From an uncultured Simplicispira sp. (GTDB taxonomy: Bacteria; Pseudomonadota; Gammaproteobacteria; Burkholderiales; Burkholderiaceae_C), in the NCBI GenBank assembly GCA_903882725.1, contig CAIRYF010000022.1, positions 1 to 5,364 of the forward strand: DNA of 5,364 nt, written 5' to 3'. How positions within the stretch are numbered: position 1 is the stretch's first letter; each line of letters begins with the position of its first letter. Under the pieces are notes generated by a model. It searched no databases. It had not been told where the DNA came from and worked only from the letters and a program-made list of their open reading frames with translations. This document shows positions 1-5,280 of the stretch, one piece after another. The position numbers and the translations under genes were made by a program.

Positions 1-814
1 CCACCTCGCGCACGCGGCCAGTCAAGGCCTCGCCGCCCGACCAAGCGCGCACGCCCACGGTTTGGCCGGGCGCCATCTGCGCCACCTTGTCTTCGGGCAC
101 GGCAAACACCACATCGCGCGGGCCGTCTTGGGCAATGCGCAGCACCGGCGTGCCGGCGGCGACCACTTGGCCGGGTTCGGCTTCAATGCTGGTGATGACG
201 CCAGCCACATCGGCCAGCAAGCGGGTGTAAGCGGCTTGGTTGCCCTGCTGCTGTGACTGCGCGCGCGCTTGGGCCAGCGTAGCCTGCGCCGCTTGCACTG
301 CGGCTTGGCGTCGCTCTAGCTCGGCACCGCTGATGAAGTTTTGTTGTTTCAGCGCCGCATAGCGCTTGAGATCGGCTGCGGCCAAGTCATGCTGGGTTTG
401 CGCCGCGCTGACCTGCGCCTGCGCCGCCTGCGCCGCCAGTTGGTAGTCCTGCGGATCCAGCTGCGCCAGCACCTGGCCGGCTTTGACGCGCTGGCCCAAC
501 TCGGCTTGGCGCTGCACTAACTTGCCAGCAACCCGAAAGCCCAAGCGCGACTCAACCCGGGCGCGCACCTCGCCAGCGTATTCAATCTGCAATTGCAGCG
601 CATTGACGCCGACGGTGAGCAGCTTGACCGAGCGCACCGGCTCGGGCGGCGGCTCGGGGCGTGAGCAGCCAGCCAAGCACAGCGCCACAGTGGCCGCAGC
701 CACCCCGGTCAACGCCCGCCCCCGTCCCTGCAGACGGAAAAAAAGCCCCGAAGGGGGCGGCAAAAATTCTGCACGGGGCAAAACTGCGGAGCGTGTGCGC
801 GCGGCAAGTTCCAT
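1..814 (-). CDS. RND efflux periplasmic adaptor (membrane fusion) lipoprotein, 3' end outside the window
   Basis: This is the periplasmic adaptor of a tripartite RND efflux pump (AcrA/MexA type), which bridges an inner-membrane RND transporter and an outer-membrane channel. The open frame gives 271 residues from the ATG at 814 with no stop before the left edge; family members are usually 350-400 aa, so the C-terminal part is missing. A hydrophobic stretch at residues 36-49 ends in the lipobox LAGC (Cys50), followed by a Pro/Glu-rich linker. Then come the first lipoyl half (about 80-122, with GFRVAGKL and VKAGQVLAQLDP), a Gln/Ala-rich alpha-helical hairpin (123-195), the second lipoyl half (about 200-222, GVITSIEAEPGQVVAAG) and the beginning of the beta-barrel. 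The N-region before the hydrophobic core is unusually long (about 35 aa), so the real start may be further in, for example the TTG at 712. The transporter gene should lie to the left. The family call is firm; the drug or substrate is unknown. Confidence 0.9.
   Translation of the reverse strand, partial: MELAARTRSAVLPRAEFLPPPSGLFFRLQGRGRALTGVAAATVALCLAGCSRPEPPPEPVRSVKLLTVGVNALQLQIEYAGEVRARVESRLGFRVAGKLVQRQAELGQRVKAGQVLAQLDPQDYQLAAQAAQAQVSAAQTQHDLAAADLKRYAALKQQNFISGAELERRQAAVQAAQATLAQARAQSQQQGNQAAYTRLLADVAGVITSIEAEPGQVVAAGTPVLRIAQDGPRDVVFAVPEDKVAQMAPGQTVGVRAWSGGEALTGRVREV
738..758 (-). terminator. Intrinsic-terminator-like hairpin in the adaptor leader or first codons
   Basis: Read on the minus strand, GCCCC (758-754), loop CTTC, GGGGC (749-745) is followed directly by seven T (744-738). 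This is the form of a short rho-independent terminator. It lies about 85-105 nt after the predicted transcription start and falls over codons 19-26 if translation begins at 814. It may be an attenuator in a 5' leader, or just a coding coincidence in GC-rich DNA: the stem is only 5 bp, though with a stable tetraloop. Confidence 0.4.
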
Positions 815-830
815 GGTGGGTACATCTCTT

Positions 831-852
831 AATGACTAACTGGTTAGTAATT
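831..852. promoter_or_regulatory. Inverted-repeat operator, probably for a TetR/AcrR-family repressor
   Basis: ACTAAC-TG-GTTAGT (835-848) is a perfect 6+6 palindrome. The symmetry continues outward as AAT...ATT after one mismatched pair (834/849). It overlaps the -10 hexamer and the predicted start site of the minus-strand efflux gene, where a repressor would block transcription. Palindromes of this size and AT-rich form are typical of TetR/AcrR-family operators at RND efflux operons. No regulator gene is visible in the window, so the cognate protein must be encoded elsewhere. The site may also influence hpnC, whose start lies about 55 nt away on the other strand. Confidence 0.6.
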
Positions 853-877
853 TAGGGGATAGGTTAGGCACTGTCAA
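849..877 (-). promoter_or_regulatory. Sigma-70 promoter of the efflux adaptor gene
   Basis: On the minus strand a perfect -35 hexamer TTGACA (877-872) is followed by a 17-nt spacer and TAAATT (854-849, four of six matches to TATAAT). Transcription would start near 842, leaving about 28 nt before the ATG at 814. The -10 is overlapped by the inverted repeat described as a TetR-type operator. This is the best promoter match in the window. Confidence 0.7.
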
Positions 878-905
878 GAAACACGGCGACAGCCCTACTG
901 CGACA

Positions 906-1787
906 ATGCGCGCCGTGAACCCAAAGTCCCCCGCCAGCGCGCCGCTCCCGGTGACGCACTACGAAAACTTTCCTGTCGCCTCGCTGCTGTGCCCGCCGGC
1001 ACTGCGCGCGCCGATAGCGGCCATCTACGCCTTTGCCCGCACCGCCGACGACATTGCCGACGAGGGCGACGCCAGCACTGCGCAGCGTTTGCAGGACTTG
1101 GCCGACTACCGCGCCGACCTGCACGCCATTGCCACGGGCGCCGCGCCCTCTGCGCGCTGGGCCAAGGTGTTTGTGCCGCTGGCCGCCATCTTGCGCAGCC
1201 ACCAGCTGCCAGTGCCGTTGTTAGACGATTTACTCAGCGCCTTTGCCCAAGATGTGGCCAAAACTGCTGCCGCTGCTGGTTACGCCGACCGCGCCGAATT
1301 GCTGGACTACTGCCGCCGCTCGGCCAACCCGGTCGGGCGTTTGCTGCTGCATTTGTATGGCGTACACACGCCGCAAGCGCTGGCACAAAGCGACGCCATT
1401 TGCACCGCGCTGCAACTGATTAATTTTTGGCAAGACCTGAGCGTGGACTTGCCACGCGGGCGTTTTTATCTGACCGAGGCCGACTGCGCTGCCCACGGCG
1501 TGCTGCGCGCTGACTTGCTGGCGCTGTGCAGCACGCAGCAAGGCACGCCGCAAACTACACAATTGATAGCTGAAAGCGCAAGCTGGGCAAGGGCTAGCAT
1601 GACAAAAGGCTCTCAATTAGTCCACCAACTGCCCGGGCGTGCTGGCTGGGAGTTGCGCTTGGTGGTGCAGGGCGGTCTGCGCATTTTGGACAAGGTCGAT
1701 GCCCTGCGCAGCGCCAGCTTGCACACCCGTGCGCGCATTCGCGCTTGGGACGCGCCGGTGATGCTGGCGCGGGCGCTGGTGATGTAA
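906..1787 (+). CDS. hpnC: HpnC-type hydroxysqualene synthase (squalene/phytoene synthase family)
   Basis: HpnC converts presqualene diphosphate, made by HpnD, to hydroxysqualene, which HpnE reduces to squalene for hopanoid synthesis. The 293-aa product has the HpnC N-terminal signature HYENFPVAS (residues 18-26), the first aspartate-rich diphosphate/Mg2+ motif DDIADE (48-53), CRRSANPVGR (136-145), the second aspartate-rich motif QDLSVD within NFWQDLSVDLPRGRFYL (173-189), and a conserved C-terminal part (PGRAGWELRLVVQGGLRIL, 243-261). Length is normal for the family. HYENFPVAS separates it from HpnD and CrtB. The ATG at 906 has no clear Shine-Dalgarno sequence; the GTG at 915 is an alternative. 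It diverges from the efflux gene and is followed after 14 nt by a terminator, so it is not in an operon with hpnD/hpnE here. Residues about 219-236 are encoded by sequence resembling the dispersed repeat found elsewhere in the window, yet still fit the family pattern (WAR..M..G..L). Confidence 0.88.
   Translation: MRAVNPKSPASAPLPVTHYENFPVASLLCPPALRAPIAAIYAFARTADDIADEGDASTAQRLQDLADYRADLHAIATGAAPSARWAKVFVPLAAILRSHQLPVPLLDDLLSAFAQDVAKTAAAAGYADRAELLDYCRRSANPVGRLLLHLYGVHTPQALAQSDAICTALQLINFWQDLSVDLPRGRFYLTEADCAAHGVLRADLLALCSTQQGTPQTTQLIAESASWARASMTKGSQLVHQLPGRAGWELRLVVQGGLRILDKVDALRSASLHTRARIRAWDAPVMLARALVM
1559..1612 (+). repeat. Dispersed Comamonadaceae-type repeat, diverged copy inside hpnC
   Basis: The stretch starting ATTGATAGCTG (1562-1572) and running through AGCGC..GCTGGG.AAGGGCTAG to ACAAAAGG aligns base for base without gaps over about 35 nt with the intergenic copy at 3981-4036. 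About 24 of 35 positions agree by hand count. It is read in frame as hpnC residues about 219-236, with less usual codons such as ATA and AGG. It is the least certain of the three copies, because the encoded WAR..M..G pattern is also expected from the protein family. Confidence 0.55.
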
Positions 1788-1801
1788 CAAAAATAAAAAC
1801 A

Positions 1802-1831
1802 AAAATGGCCATCGCTTGCGATGGCCATTTT
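1802..1831. terminator. Bidirectional rho-independent terminator between hpnC and the CBS-domain gene
   Basis: ATGGCCATCG (1805-1814), loop CTTG, CGATGGCCAT (1819-1828) form a perfect 10-bp stem, extended to 13 bp by AAA (1802-1804) and TTT (1829-1831). It lies just after the hpnC stop (1785-1787) and 20 nt beyond the stop of the minus-strand gene ending at 1851. The minus strand has a long T-rich tail after the stem (complement of 1788-1804); the plus strand has a shorter TTTT tail. It should end both convergent transcripts, more strongly on the minus strand. Confidence 0.88.
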
Positions 1832-1850
1832 GGATGGAAGCAAACAGCGT

Positions 1851-2291
1851 TTAGCTGATGCGCCCGCTGATGTAGTGCTTCATCTGCTCGATGATGAATT
1901 TTTGCTCGGAGATGATGTCTTTGACCAAGTCACCGATCGAAATCATGCCCAGCACCGCACCGTCATCGACCACTGGCAAGTGGCGCAGGCGGTTTTCGGT
2001 CATCAAAGCCATGCATTCTTCGCTGGTTTGCGTGGGCTGCACATACATCACATCTTGGGTCATCACGTCGCTGACCAAGGTGCTGACCGAGCTGCGCCCC
2101 ATCAGCGCGATTTTGCGGGCGTAGTCGCGCTCGGTCAGGATGCCGACGATGGCGTTGTCCTGCATCACCAGCAGCGCGCCAATGCGCCGCTCGGCCATGG
2201 TTTGCAGCGCCTGCAACACCGTGGCTGTGGGAGCGATGGAATGCACTAAACCCTCGGGTTTAGATTTGAGAATTGCTGCAACGACTGTCAT
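1851..2291 (-). CDS. CBS domain-containing protein (two CBS motifs)
   Basis: A 146-aa soluble protein made almost entirely of one tandem CBS (Bateman) module, which in this fold usually binds adenosyl ligands such as AMP, ATP or SAM and senses energy state. CBS1 covers about residues 15-62 (hydrophobic core IGALLVM, then GILTERDY at 50-57). CBS2 covers about 73-127 (LRHLPVVDDGAVLGMISIGDLV). Each repeat ends in the ligand-contacting pattern S/T-x-x-D (TERD 53-56; SIGD 118-121). The C-terminal tail is about 20 aa, helical and charged. There is no fused enzyme or channel, so its target is unknown; stand-alone two-CBS proteins of this size are common in proteobacteria. It lies 47 nt downstream of the DUF937 gene on the same strand and may be cotranscribed, though it has its own strong ribosome binding site. 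Confidence 0.93.
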   Translation of the reverse strand: MTVVAAILKSKPEGLVHSIAPTATVLQALQTMAERRIGALLVMQDNAIVGILTERDYARKIALMGRSSVSTLVSDVMTQDVMYVQPTQTSEECMALMTENRLRHLPVVDDGAVLGMISIGDLVKDIISEQKFIIEQMKHYISGRIS

Positions 2292-2296
2292 GAAAA

Positions 2297-2302
2297 CCTC
2301 CT
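2297..2302 (-). promoter_or_regulatory. Strong Shine-Dalgarno of the CBS-domain gene
   Basis: On the minus strand AGGAGG (2302-2297), extendable to AGGAGGT, lies 5 nt before the ATG at 2291, preceded by an A/T-rich run. It fixes the start codon and is the strongest ribosome binding site in the window. Confidence 0.85.
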
Positions 2303-2338
2303 AAAAAAAAGCAATGCACACGAATATTTACCGGCATT

Positions 2339-2923
2339 TCAGCGCCGACCACCCAGAAAACTGCTGCCAATTTTCATCAAGTCACTCAGACCGACCTGGC
2401 CGTCACCGTCTTGGTCTAACAGCGCGCCCAACACACCACCGCCCAAGCCACCTTGTTGTTGTGCGCGCGTATGTTCTTGCCCCAGCGTTTGGCCCAAGCT
2501 GTCGGCGTTCAAACCACCGGCACTGACGTGCTGCGCTAAAAACGACATCACGATAGGTGCCAGCATTTGCAGCAACTGCCCGGCATTGGCACCCAGGCCA
2601 GTGGCTTGGCCCAACCCATCTTCGGCGCGCTGCTGGTTGCCGCCAAAAATTTGCGCCAACACGGCTGCCGCCCCGCCTTGACCGCCTTGACCACCTTGAC
2701 CACCTTGCAGATGCTGCTGCAAGGCACCAAACAAATCCATAGCGCCCTGCGGTTGCGCAGCATTGCGCCCCAGCGTACCCAACAACAAAGGCAGTGCCGC
2801 GCTGACAGCGTCTTGTGTTTGGGTGGTATCGGCACCCAACTGCTGCGCCATCTGCTGCAGCGGCGCGCCTTGCAGTTGGGACATCAGTTGCTCGACAAGA
2901 GAAGACGAAGAAGAGGTGGTCAT
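2339..2923 (-). CDS. DUF937 (YidB-like) domain protein with C-terminal EF-hand-like loop
   Basis: A 194-aa protein of the DUF937/YidB-like family, whose function is not established. The N-terminal part has a Ser-rich start (residues 3-8) and a helical region with LVEQLMSQLQG and ALPLLLGTLGRNA (43-55). The middle is a GGQ tract (73-84), followed by VLAQIFGG and LLQMLAPIVMSFLAQ (117-131). A second Gly-rich part leads to DQDGDGQVGLSD (170-181), which has Asp at EF-hand loop positions 1, 3, 5 and 12 and Gly at 6. The protein ends SSFLGGRR, and there is no signal peptide. I chose the ATG at 2923 because the family-like sequence begins there; the open frame continues to 3154 but that part would overlap ybiB. 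The Shine-Dalgarno is weak (GAAAG, 8 nt upstream). It is divergent from ybiB and upstream of the CBS-domain gene, with a possible two-gene transcript. Confidence 0.85.
   Translation of the reverse strand: MTTSSSSSLVEQLMSQLQGAPLQQMAQQLGADTTQTQDAVSAALPLLLGTLGRNAAQPQGAMDLFGALQQHLQGGQGGQGGQGGAAAVLAQIFGGNQQRAEDGLGQATGLGANAGQLLQMLAPIVMSFLAQHVSAGGLNADSLGQTLGQEHTRAQQQGGLGGGVLGALLDQDGDGQVGLSDLMKIGSSFLGGRR
2673..2708 (-). repeat. 9-bp minisatellite, four copies, coding for GGQ repeats
   Basis: On the plus strand the unit CCGCCTTGA occurs twice, followed by two CCACCTTGA-type units (the last ends G-C instead of G-A). Together they are four nearly identical 9-bp units. On the coding strand they give QGG repeated in frame at residues 73-84 of the DUF937 protein. 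Unit length is a multiple of three, so copy-number change would lengthen or shorten the Gly/Gln linker without a frameshift. Confidence 0.8.
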
Positions 2924-3011
2924 GGCACGGTCTTTCAAAAAAACAGATCGGAGCAATGGTATGCGCAACACGGGCAGCTGCCGCAAAACAATGCGCAATG
3001 CTGCGCACGCC

Positions 3012-3041
3012 TTGCACGACAATGCCGACTCTGTTTGTAAC
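3012..3041 (+). promoter_or_regulatory. Possible weak promoter of ybiB
   Basis: In the 138-nt gap between the divergent DUF937 and ybiB genes, TTGCAC (3012-3017), an 18-nt spacer and TGTAAC (3036-3041) form a poor sigma-70 match, about 20 nt ahead of the ATG at 3062. The match is weak (3/6 and 4/6). I found no convincing promoter for the divergent DUF937 gene in the same gap. Confidence 0.25.
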
Positions 3042-3061
3042 CAACCCAATCCTCCAATCCC

Positions 3062-3976
3062 ATGGGCATTCGCCATTACCTTAAAGACATCGCACGCGGC
3101 AAAGACGGCGCCCGCGCCCTGACGCGCGACCAGGCTGCTGACCTGATGGGCCAAGTGCTAGACGGCACGGCCAGCGACGTGCAAGTGGGCGCTTTCTGCG
3201 TCGCCATGCGCATCAAGGGCGAGACAGCGCAAGAAATGGCAGGCTTTCTCGACGCTGTCCACGCGCGCCTAGAGCTGCTGCCGGCCAGCACCCGCGCGCT
3301 CATCGTGCTGCCCAGCTACAACGGCGCGCGCAAGCTGCCGGTGCTGACGCCCTTGCTGGCCTTGTTGCTGGCGCGGCGCGGCTGGCCGGTGCTGGTCCAC
3401 GGCAACAGCAGCGAAGATCGCCGCGCCAGCAGCCAAGACGTGTTGGCAGCGCTGGGCGTCAACGCCATGGCGGCGCTAGACGAAATCGAACCCGGCCAAG
3501 TCGCCTTTGCCCCAACGGCGCTGCTGCTGCCGGGTTTGGCGCGGCTGCTGGACGTGCGCCGCACGCTGGGCCTGCGCAACAGCGCGCACAGCCTGGTCAA
3601 GCTGATGGATCCGCTGTCGCCGGTGGCGGGCGACAGCCTGATCGTCAGCAGCTATACGCACCCCGAATACGCCCTTTCTATGGCCGAGACCATCGCCCTG
3701 ACCGGTCTGGACGCGCTGCTGCTGCGCGGCACCGAAGGCGAGCCCGTGGCCGACCCGCGCCGCACGCCGCAAATGGACGGCTTTCAAGCCGGGCGCGGTC
3801 GCCGCGTGCAAGAGGCCCAAGACGGCCCGCTGACTGCGCTGCCCAATTTGCCCAGCGACATCAGCGCCGCCAGCACCGCCGACTACATCCGCGCGGTGAT
3901 GGCGGGCACGCTGCCAGTGCCGACGCCGATTGCGCAACAGCTAGAGCACATCTGCCAGCTGGCCGAAAAAATATAA
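3062..3976 (+). CDS. ybiB: YbiB/TrpD2-family protein (anthranilate phosphoribosyltransferase-like, nucleic-acid-binding)
   Basis: The 304-aa product matches E. coli YbiB throughout. YbiB is a homodimer with the TrpD fold that lacks phosphoribosyltransferase activity and binds DNA/RNA. The N-terminal helical domain (1-70) has YLKDIARGKDGARALTRDQA, aligning with the YbiB start, then VGAFCVAMRIKGET (42-55). The alpha/beta domain has PSYNGARK (84-91) where TrpD carries its Gly-rich phosphoribosyl loop, VLVHG (110-114), LRNSAHSLVKLMDP (171-184), HPEY (200-203) and LLLRGTEGE (219-227). The PSYNGARK and RGTEGE motifs and absence of the TrpD GTGGD loop point to TrpD2 rather than tryptophan synthesis. 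The E. coli protein also begins within a residue of this ATG, which supports the start although no Shine-Dalgarno is evident. The stop is followed at once by the dispersed repeat and then the flavoprotein gene, so the two may be cotranscribed. In E. coli, ybiB is LexA-regulated; I see no LexA site here. Confidence 0.9.
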   Translation: MGIRHYLKDIARGKDGARALTRDQAADLMGQVLDGTASDVQVGAFCVAMRIKGETAQEMAGFLDAVHARLELLPASTRALIVLPSYNGARKLPVLTPLLALLLARRGWPVLVHGNSSEDRRASSQDVLAALGVNAMAALDEIEPGQVAFAPTALLLPGLARLLDVRRTLGLRNSAHSLVKLMDPLSPVAGDSLIVSSYTHPEYALSMAETIALTGLDALLLRGTEGEPVADPRRTPQMDGFQAGRGRRVQEAQDGPLTALPNLPSDISAASTADYIRAVMAGTLPVPTPIAQQLEHICQLAEKI

Positions 3977-3980
3977 AAAC

Positions 3981-4036
3981 ATCAAATTTAATAGCTGCTT
4001 GCGCTTGCTGCGTAAGGGCTGGAGCCTGTTTTGACC
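3981..4036 (+). repeat. Dispersed Comamonadaceae-type repeat, intergenic copy
   Basis: This fills the whole gap between ybiB and the flavoprotein gene. It has the features I recall for the family: ends TCAAA (3982-3986) and TTTGA (4030-4034) as short inverted repeats, and a core AATAGCTGCTTGCGCTTGCTG followed by AAGGGCTGGAG. A small internal stem, CTTGCG with CGTAAG, is possible. It is AT-richer than the flanking genes. Related sequences occur at 1559-1612 (same orientation) and 4449-4499 (opposite orientation). It carries no coding capacity of its own, so it would be a non-autonomous repeat. Confidence 0.75.
4021..4024 (+). promoter_or_regulatory. Shine-Dalgarno of the flavoprotein gene, inside the repeat
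   Basis: GGAG (4021-4024) lies 6 nt before the TTG at 4031. An in-frame TAA at 4013-4015 rules out a start further upstream, leaving only TTG 4031 or the less likely CTG 4019. Both the SD and the TTG lie within the dispersed repeat. Confidence 0.65.
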
Positions 4037-5260
4037 AAAATAGTTGACGCCGTCATCGTTGGCGCGGGCGCTGCGGGCCTGTTTTGCGCTGCCCAAGCGG
4101 GCCAGCGCGGCCTGAAGGTGCTGCTGATTGACCACGCCGACAAGGTGGCCGAAAAAATCCGCATCTCTGGCGGCGGGCGCTGCAACTTCACTAACCAAGG
4201 CCTTGACCCGCGCGCGCCGCACAAACACTTTGTCAGCGACAACCCGCAGTTTTGCCGCTCGGCGCTGTCGCGCTATACGCCGCAAGACTTCATTGCCCTG
4301 CTGGACAAACACGGCGTGCCTTACCAAGAAAAGCACAAAGGCCAGCTGTTTGCCCAGCGCTCGGCCCAAGACATCATCGATATGCTGCTGGCCGAATGCG
4401 CCGCCGGCCAAGTCGAGCGCTGGCAGCCGTGCAGTGTCAAAAAAGTAGTATTTTTGGCCTCCAGCCCAATAGATACCTGCGCTTCTAGCTATCAAATTGA
4501 GACCAGCCGAGGCACCGTGCAAGCGCGCAGCTTGGTGGTGGCCACGGGCGGTTTGTCGATTCCCGCCATCGGTGCCACCGACTGGGGCTACCGGCTGGCG
4601 CAGCAGTTCGGCATTCCACTGATTGAGCGCCGCCCCGGCTTGGTGCCTTTGACGTTTGACGGCGCGGCATGGGTGCCGTATGCGCAGCTGTCGGGCTTGG
4701 CGCTGCCGGTGCAGATCAGCAGCGGCAGCAAAAAACAGCGCATGGCGTTTGATGAAGATTTGCTGTTCACCCACCGGGGGCTGTCCGGCCCGGCAGTGCT
4801 GCAAATTTCCAGCTACTGGAAGGAAGGCACGCCGCTGTCGGTTCACCTTGCGCCCGGCGTCGATGTGGCAGCAGTGCTGGCGCAGGCCAAAGCGCGCTCG
4901 CGCAAGCTGCTGGCCAACGAGCTGGCCGCGTTGGTGCCCAGCAGGCTGGCCGACGCGTGGGCGGCGCAAAGCAGCGACTGGCAGCGCCCGGTGGCCGACG
5001 TTGCTGACAAAGCGCTGGCGCGCCTGGCCGAGCAACTGGCCCACTGGCAACTGACGCCCACGGGCACCGAAGGCTATAAAAAAGCCGAAGTCACGCTCGG
5101 CGGCGTCGATACGCGCGCGCTGTTGCAGCACAGCATGGAGAGCAAAACCCAACCCGGCCTGTACTTTATTGGCGAGGTGGTGGACGTCACCGGCTGGCTG
5201 GGTGGCTACAACTTTCAGTGGGCGTGGGCCAGCGCGGCGGCCTGCGCGCAGGCGTTATAA
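4031..5260 (+). CDS. HI0933-like (BaiN/RdsA-type) FAD-dependent oxidoreductase
   Basis: A 409-aa flavoprotein of the HI0933/YhiN family, normal in length (about 390-420 aa). It has the N-terminal Rossmann FAD motif VIVGAGAAGLFCA (8-20, GxGxxG at 11-16) and the family signature KIRISGGGRCNFTN (42-55). The second dinucleotide-related strand LVVATGG (168-174) is followed by GLSIPAIGATDWGY (174-187). FTHRGLSGPAVLQIS (246-260) and the C-terminal FAD-closing segment ESKTQPGLYFIGEVVDVTGWLGGYNFQWAWASA are also present. Family members reduce or oxidise small substrates that are mostly unknown; BaiN acts on bile acid intermediates, but that activity is not implied here. Start is TTG at 4031, forced by the upstream stop codon. 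Residues about 141-157 (FLASSPIDTCASSYQIE) are encoded by an inverted copy of the dispersed repeat, between a strand and the ATGG motif, where homologues vary. The stop codon overlaps a TATAAT that may serve the next gene. Confidence 0.92.
   Translation: MTKIVDAVIVGAGAAGLFCAAQAGQRGLKVLLIDHADKVAEKIRISGGGRCNFTNQGLDPRAPHKHFVSDNPQFCRSALSRYTPQDFIALLDKHGVPYQEKHKGQLFAQRSAQDIIDMLLAECAAGQVERWQPCSVKKVVFLASSPIDTCASSYQIETSRGTVQARSLVVATGGLSIPAIGATDWGYRLAQQFGIPLIERRPGLVPLTFDGAAWVPYAQLSGLALPVQISSGSKKQRMAFDEDLLFTHRGLSGPAVLQISSYWKEGTPLSVHLAPGVDVAAVLAQAKARSRKLLANELAALVPSRLADAWAAQSSDWQRPVADVADKALARLAEQLAHWQLTPTGTEGYKKAEVTLGGVDTRALLQHSMESKTQPGLYFIGEVVDVTGWLGGYNFQWAWASAAACAQAL
4449..4499 (-). repeat. Dispersed Comamonadaceae-type repeat, inverted copy inside the flavoprotein gene
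   Basis: Read on the minus strand this begins CAATTTGATAGCT, then GCGC, and later GGGCTGGAGGCC. It shares the same ordered blocks and spacing as the copy at 3981-4036: TTT.ATAGCT, GCGC four bases on, and the 9-base GGGCTGGAG at the same distance. It is fully in frame with the host gene and contributes AT-rich codons (GTA, TTT, ATA, TCT) in an otherwise G/C-ending gene. It lacks stop codons in the host frame. Confidence 0.7.
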
Positions 5261-5261
5261 T
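5256..5261 (+). promoter_or_regulatory. Consensus -10 (TATAAT) overlapping the flavoprotein stop codon
   Basis: A perfect TATAAT spans the TAA stop at 5258-5260. It would start transcription near 5268, just before two hairpins and the right edge. There is no recognisable -35 at 16-18 nt upstream (the region is G/C-only) and no extended TG motif, so either an activator is needed or the match is chance. Confidence 0.4.
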
Positions 5262-5280
5262 CTTGGGCTTCGCTGGCAAC

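Noticed and set aside
483..839. Plus-strand 118-codon open frame opposite the efflux adaptor
   Set aside because: The opposite strand encodes a complete adaptor pattern with a lipobox and lipoyl halves; the plus-strand frame is low-complexity and resembles nothing.
906..1787. Assignment of this gene as hpnD or phytoene synthase (crtB)
   Set aside because: The N-terminal HYENFPVAS signature and the CRRSANPVGR motif fit HpnC; the N-terminal sequence typical of HpnD is absent.
2673..2708. Possible CRISPR-like repeat array
   Set aside because: The units are 9 bp with no spacers and encode in-frame GGQ, so this is a coding minisatellite.
2924..3154. Upstream extension of the DUF937 reading frame to an ATG at 3154
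   Set aside because: The extra 77 residues would overlap the 5' end of ybiB, and the family-like sequence begins at the ATG at 2923.
3062..3976. Assignment as trpD (anthranilate phosphoribosyltransferase of tryptophan synthesis)
   Set aside because: The TrpD GTGGD loop is replaced by PSYNGARK, the whole sequence follows E. coli YbiB, and no other trp gene is nearby.
3941..5152. 403-codon open frame on the minus strand, antisense to the flavoprotein gene
   Set aside because: It mirrors a clearly recognised flavoprotein, contains no familiar domain, and is the type of long antisense frame that GC-rich codon bias produces.
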